Below, piece by piece: positions 29,576 to 36,738 of a stretch of 64,000 nucleotides of DNA. The notes beneath the pieces were generated by a model that saw only the letters and a list, made by a program, of their open reading frames with translations, did no database searches and was not told the origin of the DNA. The translations under genes were made by a program, and so were the position numbers. Location of the stretch: assembly GCF_003014755.1 (NCBI RefSeq), contig NZ_PYAW01000003.1, positions 1-64,000 of the forward strand, written 5' to 3'. Position 1 is the stretch's first letter; the number at the start of each line of letters is the position of its first letter. Origin of the DNA: Chitinophaga niastensis. Its GTDB lineage: Bacteria > Bacteroidota > Bacteroidia > Chitinophagales > Chitinophagaceae.

Positions 29576-29607
29576 TTTGAGAATACTAACCAGGTCATCT
29601 ATCTTTA
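29576..29607 (+). promoter_or_regulatory. Promoter of serine hydrolase
   Basis: TTTG at 29576-29579 and TATCTTTA at 29600-29607 are 20 bases apart, matching the Bacteroidota -33/-7 pattern. The ATG follows 9 bases later, implying a very short leader. Confidence 0.55.
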
Positions 29608-29616
29608 ATATTTTTT

Positions 29617-30684
29617 ATGAAGATACCCACACTGGCACTTACCTTTTGCCTGCTCATCTCTCTTACTACCCGCGGACAACAATTCAGGGCTTTAGCTGAC
29701 AGCATCCGGCAAACGTATCATATACCTGCGTTGGGCTATGCCGTGGTATCTGCAGACAGCATACTGGAGATACAGATGCTGGGAGATAAAAAACTGCATA
29801 CACCCGCTACCCTCAACGACAGGTTCCGGATTGGCTCCAACACCAAAGCTATCACGGCTATGGTAGCAGCATTGCTGGTAAAAAAAGGAGCTATTAAATG
29901 GGATACTAAATTTTTCGCCCTTTATCCGGAACTGCAATCACAGAGCAATCCTGCGTATTATAACATTACGCTGTTACAGGCACTCACCTTCCGCAATAAA
30001 CTGCCGCACTACACCTACACCAACGAAGCTCCCACTGCGGCGCAAATCAAGGGCAATGAAGCACAACAACGATATGCATTTGCCGCCTGGATACTGGCAC
30101 AGCCACCGGTAACTGATACTGCGGAGATTAACTTCTCCAATGCCGGGTATTCTCTCGCCGGACTGATGCTGGAAAAGGTATCGCATAAAACATACAAACA
30201 ACTGATCCGGGAACTGGGTAAGCAGTTGCACATTAGCTTCAGATTCGGCAACCCTAATTACCCGGACAGTACACAAACATGGGGACATGATAGAAACGGG
30301 CAGCCAGCACCACCTGCTAACAATTATAAACTAAACTGGCTGCTGGCAGCAGGTAATATCAATGTTAGCCTGCCCGGCTATACACGCTTTATTCAATTAC
30401 AACTAAAGGGACTGGCGGGAAAATCTGATCTGCTCACAGCAGCCGAATTTTCATTCCTTCATTATGGCCTTCCCACCTTTGCTGCCGGCTGGTTTTGGCA
30501 ATACAATGAAGCCAATCACCTGGTATCTCAAAACACAGGCAATCCCGGCACATTTATTACTGAAGTACATATTATAAAAGAAGCTGACAGGGCCTATATC
30601 TTCTTCACCAATGTGCAACGGGATGATGTTTACGAGGGACTAACAATCCTCAGAGAGGCGCTTGAAAAGCAATACGGCAATTAG
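29617..30684 (+). CDS. Secreted class C beta-lactamase-like serine hydrolase
   Basis: 355 aa with a signal peptide (LTFCLLISLTTRGQQ). The SxxK motif is SNTK at 74-77 (nucleophile Ser74). The second motif, usually YxN, reads FSN at 173-175 within FSNAGYSLAG, so the general-base Tyr is Phe. The third motif is NTG in the C-terminal part. These enzymes act on D-amino-acid peptides, peptidoglycan fragments or esters in the periplasm; true beta-lactamase activity is not implied. The Tyr to Phe change is unusual and may reduce or change activity. Confidence 0.85.
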   Translation: MKIPTLALTFCLLISLTTRGQQFRALADSIRQTYHIPALGYAVVSADSILEIQMLGDKKLHTPATLNDRFRIGSNTKAITAMVAALLVKKGAIKWDTKFFALYPELQSQSNPAYYNITLLQALTFRNKLPHYTYTNEAPTAAQIKGNEAQQRYAFAAWILAQPPVTDTAEINFSNAGYSLAGLMLEKVSHKTYKQLIRELGKQLHISFRFGNPNYPDSTQTWGHDRNGQPAPPANNYKLNWLLAAGNINVSLPGYTRFIQLQLKGLAGKSDLLTAAEFSFLHYGLPTFAAGWFWQYNEANHLVSQNTGNPGTFITEVHIIKEADRAYIFFTNVQRDDVYEGLTILREALEKQYGN

Positions 30685-30723
30685 CAGGAAGTTGTATCTT
30701 TAGTACATCCAAAAAAATACTAT

Positions 30724-31065
30724 ATGGCCCACAACGAACAACTGGCTGACCGCGTGCGCGAAATACTTGCGGCATCGACTCACGCAATAGAAGAAAAGAA
30801 AATGTTTGGCGGCTTATGTTTTATGGTCAATGATAAAATGTGTGTCGGCGTTCGTGCAAACAATATGATGGTAAGGATAGACCCTGCTAAAACTGAGCAG
30901 GCACTGGAAGAAGAAGGATGTGAGCCTATGATACATGGTGGTAAACAAATGCCTGGTTTTGTTTTTGTAGATGAAGCTGCACTGCACACTAAAAAGCAAT
31001 TGCAACATTGGCTTAAAATGGCATTGGAATACAACCCGCTTGCCAAGCCTTCCAAAAAAAAATAA
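30724..31065 (+). CDS. TfoX N-terminal domain protein
   Basis: 113 aa. The sequence IEEKKMFGGLCFMVNDKMCVGV followed by a MVRIDP strand and a lysine-rich tail is the pattern of stand-alone TfoX/Sxy N-terminal domain proteins. The molecular role of these short forms is not established; competence control in Gamma-proteobacteria should not be assumed here. A TATCTTTA -7-like box at 30695-30702 suggests its own promoter. Confidence 0.85.
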   Translation: MAHNEQLADRVREILAASTHAIEEKKMFGGLCFMVNDKMCVGVRANNMMVRIDPAKTEQALEEEGCEPMIHGGKQMPGFVFVDEAALHTKKQLQHWLKMALEYNPLAKPSKKK

Positions 31066-31183
31066 TGTCCTGTTGCTGATCGATCAATGATTTGCTACAT
31101 TTTTTCTATCTTTAAAGCCCTTGAAAATTATTGCAGCATCATTTTGGAACCTGATTGCTTAACCGGCATTATTCGATTGGCTT

Positions 31184-32419
31184 ATGGATACATTTACACT
31201 TATAACGGCTTTAGTTACTATTAGTTCATTAATTGCTTACATCAATAACCGTTTCATTAAACTGCCCGGAACAATAGGCGTGATCGTGGTTTCACTGCTT
31301 TTATCTGTGCTGATATTATTGACCGGTAAAATTTTCCCCAACGCTTATACCTTCATAAAAGACCTTACCAGCGGTATAGATTTTACAGGAACATTGCTGG
31401 ACGTTATGTTAGGCTTCCTGCTCTTTGCCAGCGCACTGCATTTCGATTTCAACAAGCTCAAAGAACAACGATATCCTGTGCTGGTATTAAGCACGGTGGG
31501 AGTTATTGGCTCTACCTTTATTTTCGGTTTTCTCCTGTATTGGGCCACCGAACTATTACATATTGATCTGCCGCTGATCTATTGTTTGCTCTTCGGTGCA
31601 CTCATCTCACCTACTGATCCGGTGGCGGTGTTGTCTATCCTGAAAAAAACCAAAGTACCACCGGCACTGGAAACGATCATCGGCGGAGAGTCGCTGCTGA
31701 ATGATGGTACAGGCATTTTGTTGTTTGTTATTATAAAAGAAGTAGCCGGGCAAACAGATACACATGTTTCCCTCTCGTACGCAGCAGCCTTGTTTTCACA
31801 GGAAGTATTCGGTGGTATTATGCTGGGTGTAATCTCTGCCATAGTAGCTTACCGAACAATGAAACGCGTAGATGATTTCCAGATTATTGTGATGGTATCC
31901 TTATCTATGGTGATGGTAATATCTGTGCTGGGAGCCATATTACACGTATCTATTCCACTGGCAGCCGTTTCTGCCGGATTGATCCTGGGAAATACTTCAT
32001 TGGGTACCAAACAGTCGGCAGACATGCAACATTATTTTCATAACGTATGGCGCCTGATCGATGAACTATTGAACACCATTTTATTTGTGATGATAGGCCT
32101 GCAAATTGTGATCATGCCGTTCCTCAAAAACTACTGGCTCACCGGCTTATTAGCTACCGTATTCGTATTAATAGCCAGGGCATTGAGTATCACCATTCCG
32201 GCAGTTGTATTAAAACGTTCCTTAAGAACCAACTATAAAAGCATTACTATACTGGTGTGGGCAGGATTACGTGGGGGCATCTCCGTTGCACTGGCGTTGT
32301 CTTTACCGGAATCTCCGTACAAGGAAACTATTCTCTCCGCCAGTTATTTTGTGGTGCTGTTCTCTATCATTGCGCAGGGGCTTACGCTAAAGAAGGTGGT
32401 GGAAAGGTTACAAAGGTAA
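31184..32419 (+). CDS. CPA1-type Na+/H+ antiporter
   Basis: 411 aa with about 12 membrane segments. Family motifs are FASALHFDF in the region of TM3, SPTDPVAVLSILKK near residue 145, and GGESLLNDGTGILLF near 165, where the N-D pair lies in the ion pathway. It exchanges cytoplasmic Na+ or K+ for protons. A TATCTTTA box at 31107-31114 is a likely promoter. The TAA stop is the first three bases of palindromic element A2. Confidence 0.92.
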   Translation: MDTFTLITALVTISSLIAYINNRFIKLPGTIGVIVVSLLLSVLILLTGKIFPNAYTFIKDLTSGIDFTGTLLDVMLGFLLFASALHFDFNKLKEQRYPVLVLSTVGVIGSTFIFGFLLYWATELLHIDLPLIYCLLFGALISPTDPVAVLSILKKTKVPPALETIIGGESLLNDGTGILLFVIIKEVAGQTDTHVSLSYAAALFSQEVFGGIMLGVISAIVAYRTMKRVDDFQIIVMVSLSMVMVISVLGAILHVSIPLAAVSAGLILGNTSLGTKQSADMQHYFHNVWRLIDELLNTILFVMIGLQIVIMPFLKNYWLTGLLATVFVLIARALSITIPAVVLKRSLRTNYKSITILVWAGLRGGISVALALSLPESPYKETILSASYFVVLFSIIAQGLTLKKVVERLQR

Positions 32420-32751
32420 TAGTCTTTCTCCCGATTAGGCTGATTATACTGATTACCCTGATTATATTTTTTTGATTTTAAAAAGATTAGCGAAGATAAA
32501 AGCGGGTATTGTCTGAACCAGGATTTTTAGGATTGAATGGATTACCTTGATGGGTGTTATGTTGTTTTTTATCTGGAAGATATTAACGAATATCTACGCT
32601 TTGATCTTCGGCACCCATCAGGGTAATCCATTCAATCCTAAAAATCCTGGTTCAGACAATACCCGCTTTTATCTTCGCTAATCTTTTTAAAATCAAAAAA
32701 ATATAATCAGGGTAATCAGTATAATCAGCCTAATCGGGAGAAAGACTATTA
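32417..32751. repeat. Palindromic element A2, 140-nt arms
   Basis: Arms 32417-32556 and 32612-32751 are reverse complements with one mismatch. The arms are homologous to A1 (same GATTAnnCT 9-mers, same CTGAACCAGGATTTTTAGG inner block), but differ from A1 at several sites, and each difference is present in both arms. The 55-nt loop is homologous to the A1 loop in the opposite orientation. It separates the convergent antiporter and GH3 genes and could block read-through in both directions. Confidence 0.9.
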
Positions 32752-32753
32752 TT

Positions 32754-34910
32754 TTACTCAACATTTACCTCCCTTATCAGCTCAAAATCCGCAGAACTCT
32801 TTCCTACATTGATTTTGTAGCTTCCCTTATATAACTTCCATGTATGTTCCTGCAGATCCCATTTTTGTAAGTCCGTTACCGGGATCTCCAGTTGCACCAC
32901 TGCTTTTCCATCTTTCTGAATATGAACACGCTTAAAAGCTTTTAACTCTTTCAATGGCATCCGTTCCGCAACAGGATAAGTAATGTATGCCTGCACTACT
33001 TCATCACCATCATAGTTACCGGTATTTTTCACGTCAATGGCCATACGAATAGTATCATTGATGCTGTAATCTTTGGCAGGCGCTTGTTGCCATGCATAAT
33101 CAAATTTCGTATAGCTAAGACCGTAGCCAAAAGGATAAGCTGCTTTCCCTTTAAAATAACGGTAGGTACGGTTTTTCATGCTGTAGTCCTTATAATCCGG
33201 TAAATCCTTTAGCGATTGATAAAAGGTAACAGGCAGGCGCCCTGCGGGTGAATATTTTCCGAAGATGATATCCGCGAGTGCGTTACCACCTTGTTCTCCG
33301 GGGTACCAGGCCAGTATAACAGCATCCGCATAAGGTGCAATGGCTGCCACATCTACCGCACTACCCGCAGTGATCACAGCGATAATAGGTTTTTTATGTG
33401 CTTCCCGGAGTTTCTTCATAAACAATATCTGCGAACGGGGAAGGCTCAACGAATTTCTATCGCCACCGGAGCCGGAAAGAAAGGCATCTCCTTCTTCTCC
33501 TTCCAGCAAAGGTGTTAAGCCGATCACCGCTACCGTAACATCGCAGTTCTGAGACGCCCATATGCCACCAAAATGCAACGTATCCGTAAAGTCGCAGCCC
33601 TGGTCATATTGCATAGCCATACCTGGTCCGGCTGCTTTTGCCAATCCGGCTGCAAACGTAACCATATTGCCGGATACCCCGTGATAATTGCCCATCAAGG
33701 CTTCCAGCGAGGCGGAATTAGAACCGGCAACGAGCATAGACGCATATTTTTCCTGCTGCAATGGCAACACACCATCGTTCTTCAGCAATATCATGCTCTC
33801 TCTCGCCGCATCACGGGCCAATTGGGCATGATAGCTGTTGTTTACACTATCGCCGGCATAGCTGCTGTATTGACTCGCAGAGGGATCATTAAACAACCCC
33901 AGTTTCATTTGCGTACGCAAGCTGGCACTCAGCGCACTATCTACATCGGCATTGGTAAGCCACCCTTTTTTAATAGCACTCAGCACATCATCCTGCAGAA
34001 TATTGGCGCAGTCGAGGTTTACGCCGGCTTTGATCGCTGCAACGGCTACCTCTTCCCGTGTAGGAATCGCTTTATGTCTTAACCAGATATCATCCAGCGC
34101 CCAGCAATCAGTAACTACCTGCCCGCCAAATTTCCATTCATGACGCAGAATGTCCTGCAGCAGCGTGTTACCCGTGCAGCAAGGCTGACTGTTTACCCGG
34201 TTATAAGCGCACATGATAGATTCCACTTTATCATCTACCATCCTTTTAAAAGCATAGAGATATGTTTCACGCAGGTCTTTTTCATCGATGATGGCATTAA
34301 AACTATGGCGATCCGCTTCCGGTCCGCTGTGCACTGCAAAATGTTTGGCACAGGCGGCGGTCTTCAACATACCCGGTTCATCTCCCTGCAAACCCTGTAC
34401 AAAAGCACCGGCCATAGTAGCCGTCAGGTAAGGATCTTCACCATATGTTTCCTGCCCGCGGCCCCAGCGGGGATCGCGGAAAATATTAACGTTAGGTGTC
34501 CAGAAGTTAAGGCCCATGTATTGTACATGCCGGTTCAACTGTGTAGCCATATTGTATTTTGCACGGGCCTCTGTAGCAATGGTGTTGGCTACTTCTTTGG
34601 CCAGTGGCGCGTTAAAGGAGGCAGAAAGACCGATAGCCTGAGGAAACACCGTAGCTTCACCACCGCGGGCAATACCATGCAACGCTTCATTCCACCAGTT
34701 ATAGGCAGGAATATGCAAACGGTCTATAGCCGGACTGTTATACCCCAGCAATGAAATCTTTTCTTTCAACGTAAGGGTATGCAACAGATCATTCACCCGC
34801 TCATTAACAGGAGCGCCTGCTTGTCTGAATAAAGCGGGTTGCTGCGCGGTAGCCTTAATGGCAAATAAAAATGTAATTGAACAGATAATGAGATTCCGTT
34901 TTCTCCACAT
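32754..34910 (-). CDS. Periplasmic GH3 beta-glycosidase
   Basis: 718 aa with a signal peptide (ITFLFAIKATAQ). Typical GH3 layout: TIM barrel, alpha/beta sandwich and C-terminal FN3-like domain. The nucleophile Asp is in GGQVVTDCWAL near residue 268, a context frequent in beta-xylosidase/beta-glucosidase enzymes. KHFAVHSGPE and DPRWGRGQETYGEDPY are also characteristic. The C-terminal domain includes YPFGYGLSYTKFDY and DGDEVVQAYI. It removes terminal sugars from oligosaccharides, probably downstream of endo-acting enzymes. Xylosidase versus glucosidase cannot be decided from sequence alone. Confidence 0.92.
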   Translation of the reverse strand: MWRKRNLIICSITFLFAIKATAQQPALFRQAGAPVNERVNDLLHTLTLKEKISLLGYNSPAIDRLHIPAYNWWNEALHGIARGGEATVFPQAIGLSASFNAPLAKEVANTIATEARAKYNMATQLNRHVQYMGLNFWTPNVNIFRDPRWGRGQETYGEDPYLTATMAGAFVQGLQGDEPGMLKTAACAKHFAVHSGPEADRHSFNAIIDEKDLRETYLYAFKRMVDDKVESIMCAYNRVNSQPCCTGNTLLQDILRHEWKFGGQVVTDCWALDDIWLRHKAIPTREEVAVAAIKAGVNLDCANILQDDVLSAIKKGWLTNADVDSALSASLRTQMKLGLFNDPSASQYSSYAGDSVNNSYHAQLARDAARESMILLKNDGVLPLQQEKYASMLVAGSNSASLEALMGNYHGVSGNMVTFAAGLAKAAGPGMAMQYDQGCDFTDTLHFGGIWASQNCDVTVAVIGLTPLLEGEEGDAFLSGSGGDRNSLSLPRSQILFMKKLREAHKKPIIAVITAGSAVDVAAIAPYADAVILAWYPGEQGGNALADIIFGKYSPAGRLPVTFYQSLKDLPDYKDYSMKNRTYRYFKGKAAYPFGYGLSYTKFDYAWQQAPAKDYSINDTIRMAIDVKNTGNYDGDEVVQAYITYPVAERMPLKELKAFKRVHIQKDGKAVVQLEIPVTDLQKWDLQEHTWKLYKGSYKINVGKSSADFELIREVNVE

Positions 34911-35057
34911 ACTAAAACCTTGATTTGTAAATGAAATACGTCCTTGTAGAACCGCAAGTTATTACATAAAAGACAGAATCTCCGCTCCCCCCTCCTTCTA
35001 TGGTTTATATTGTGTATTATAGTGAAGAAAATAATAAAATAGTATAACTTTCCGCAT

Positions 35058-36179
35058 ATGAATAAATGGGAAAAAATAAGGGCAGATTACCCGGTTTTCA
35101 ACAACTATGTTTATCTGTGCACCAATGGCGGCGGGCCTGTGAGCACCCCCCTGGTACAAAAAGCAAATGAACTGCTAACGGAACTAAGCGAAAAAGGCAG
35201 GATGGTAATGCCCGGATGGGATAATAAAGCAAAAGATACGCGCACCTTACTGGCGGAGATGATCCATGCAAAGGCCAGTGAAATAGCGTTTATTACCAGC
35301 ACCGCACATGCTATGACCATGCTGTACAGTATGTTTCCAAAGCATTATGAAATCATCACCATGCATGATGAATTCCCCACCAGCTTTGTGGGCTGGATAC
35401 ATAATGGCCACACCGTGCATCTGGTAAATAGTGATCCTACCGGTCATATTTCTGTAGCTGATATTGCCGCACAAATAACCCCTGCCACTAAAATACTGAT
35501 CACCAGCCACGTGATGTTCAGAACCGGCTTCCGGCAAGACCTGAAACGTATAGGTGAATTATGCAAACAACATGGCCTTATTCATATAGTGGATGCTACA
35601 CAATCTTTTGGTGTAAACCACCTGGATGTACAGGAATTCAATATTGATATCCTCATCTTCCACGCCTACAAATGGGTAACAGCAGGATATGGGATTGGTG
35701 CTATGTACGTATCGCAAAAGCTGTTGGATCAATACCAGCCAAAGGTAATGAGCTGGTACAATGTGGATTATTCAACAGCGGATTTTCATTCTGTAAAAGA
35801 CTACACACAGTTTACACCAAAGAAAGATGCATTGGTATTTGAAACAGGTACGCCTCCCTTTATTAATATCCTCTTACTGCGTGAAGCCTTGCAATACCTG
35901 CATCGTATAGGCATTCCCGATATCGAAGCATATGTGCAGACGCTGATCAGCTATCTTGCTGAAAAAGCCGAAAAACATAACATCAAGCTATTATCGGACT
36001 TTTCGCCAGCACACCGTTCTGCCATTCAACGACTGGATATTACGCCTGCGCAATTTGTACAGGTACAACAAAATAATATTGAAGCGAGGTATAAAAATAA
36101 TCAGCTCACTATTGCGCTGAGTTTTTATAATAATAAAGAAGATATAGATAAATTATTTGATTGTCTTGCTCAGGATTAG
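35058..36179 (+). CDS. PLP-dependent aminotransferase class V family enzyme
   Basis: 373 aa with the fold type I layout of class V enzymes (cysteine desulfurase, isopenicillin-N epimerase and EgtE-like lyases). HIVDATQSFGV supplies the Asp that contacts PLP, and HAYKWVTAGYGIG near residue 205 holds the Schiff-base Lys. FETGTPPF matches the later binding loop. There is no catalytic cysteine loop obvious for a desulfurase. Because ergothioneine synthesis genes lie 7-10 kb away, an EgtE-like C-S lyase role is possible but unproven. The last five codons and the stop lie inside palindrome A3. Confidence 0.85.
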   Translation: MNKWEKIRADYPVFNNYVYLCTNGGGPVSTPLVQKANELLTELSEKGRMVMPGWDNKAKDTRTLLAEMIHAKASEIAFITSTAHAMTMLYSMFPKHYEIITMHDEFPTSFVGWIHNGHTVHLVNSDPTGHISVADIAAQITPATKILITSHVMFRTGFRQDLKRIGELCKQHGLIHIVDATQSFGVNHLDVQEFNIDILIFHAYKWVTAGYGIGAMYVSQKLLDQYQPKVMSWYNVDYSTADFHSVKDYTQFTPKKDALVFETGTPPFINILLLREALQYLHRIGIPDIEAYVQTLISYLAEKAEKHNIKLLSDFSPAHRSAIQRLDITPAQFVQVQQNNIEARYKNNQLTIALSFYNNKEDIDKLFDCLAQD

Positions 36180-36279
36180 GCTGATTATACTGATTATTCT
36201 GATTTTATTTTTTAAATCTTCCAAAATCAAAATAAAATCAGAATAATCAGTATAATCAGCCTAATCGGGAGAAAGACAA
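36161..36279. repeat. Palindromic element A3, short form
   Basis: Arms 36161-36211 and 36229-36279 pair over 51 positions with three mismatches, all in the outer 14 bases that lie in the aminotransferase coding end; the inner 38 bp are perfect. It has the same GATTAnnCT 9-mers as A1/A2 but lacks their inner block and long loop (17-nt loop with AAATCTTCC). It looks like an internally deleted derivative. Confidence 0.85.
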
Positions 36280-36328
36280 AAATCGCGTGCTTTCCTTTAA
36301 CAAATTATCTTTTTAAATATAATTGCCG

Positions 36329-36336
36329 TATCTTTG
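36329..36336 (+). promoter_or_regulatory. -7 box of the EF-G leader transcript
   Basis: TATCTTTG is an exact TAnnTTTG match 20 bases before the first leader ATG. No good -33 TTTG is visible. It is the only candidate promoter between element A3 and the EF-G gene. Confidence 0.5.
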
Positions 36337-36356
36337 CATCGCAATTTCATCAACAC

Positions 36357-36476
36357 ATGAACAACATCCTTACATATCAGACAAGCATCAACGCAAATAC
36401 TGTTATCAGAGCGGTAATTGCAAGCACATGCATTGTCTTTATTCAAAACGGGGAGGCAGATCCATCCCGGATATGA
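36357..36476 (+). CDS. Putative leader peptide 1 (39 aa)
   Basis: An ATG frame of 39 codons begins shortly after the promoter box and ends 31 bases before a strong terminator hairpin. The product starts MNNILTYQTSINAN and is rich in Ile/Val in the middle (TVIRAVIASTCIVFI). Codons for N-G-E-A contain GGGGAGGC (36450-36457), which can pair with the 5' arm of the terminator, so ribosome position on this frame could decide termination. Its reality as a translated peptide is inferred. Confidence 0.4.
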   Translation: MNNILTYQTSINANTVIRAVIASTCIVFIQNGEADPSRI

Positions 36477-36507
36477 GAGGTTAATATATAACTCCTGAAA
36501 TCTTTTC

Positions 36508-36538
36508 AAGGGCCTCTTCATCCGAAGAGGCCCTTTTT
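36508..36538 (+). terminator. Terminator/attenuator 1
   Basis: A 12-bp perfect stem (36508-36519 with 36524-36535) with loop ATCC is followed by five T. The 5' arm can instead pair with GGGGAGGC at 36450-36457 over 8 bp with two G-U pairs, a candidate antiterminator. Confidence 0.75.
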
Positions 36539-36587
36539 ATTTGTCTCCCCCACTACCCTGACAATTTACCATCATAAAACGATAACA

Positions 36588-36653
36588 ATGAACTGCAACA
36601 GGAAATTTTTAATTAAATCATTGTCAATTGCATATACACGGCTGGTCCGGTAA
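36588..36653 (+). CDS. Putative leader peptide 2 (21 aa)
   Basis: ATG frame of 21 codons ending TRLVR-stop, located 25 bases before the second hairpin. The product is short and basic. It repeats the layout of leader 1 plus terminator 1. No promoter is seen between the two modules, so both probably lie on one transcript. Confidence 0.35.
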   Translation: MNCNRKFLIKSLSIAYTRLVR

Positions 36654-36678
36654 TGTCAGGCATCTTGTTGCATGTAGC

Positions 36679-36714
36679 AAAGACCTCTCATTACCCAATG
36701 AGAGGTCTTTTTTT
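36679..36714 (+). terminator. Terminator/attenuator 2
   Basis: A 14-bp perfect stem (36679-36692 with 36697-36710) with loop ACCC merges into seven T. It ends 24 bases before the EF-G ATG, too close for a promoter in between, so EF-G transcription must read through it. Confidence 0.8.
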
Positions 36715-36738
36715 ATTTCTTTTTTAAACAATAATTAT

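Noticed and set aside
36628..36738. N-terminal extension of the EF-G gene
   Set aside because: It would translate through the second terminator hairpin, and the added residues do not match EF-G.
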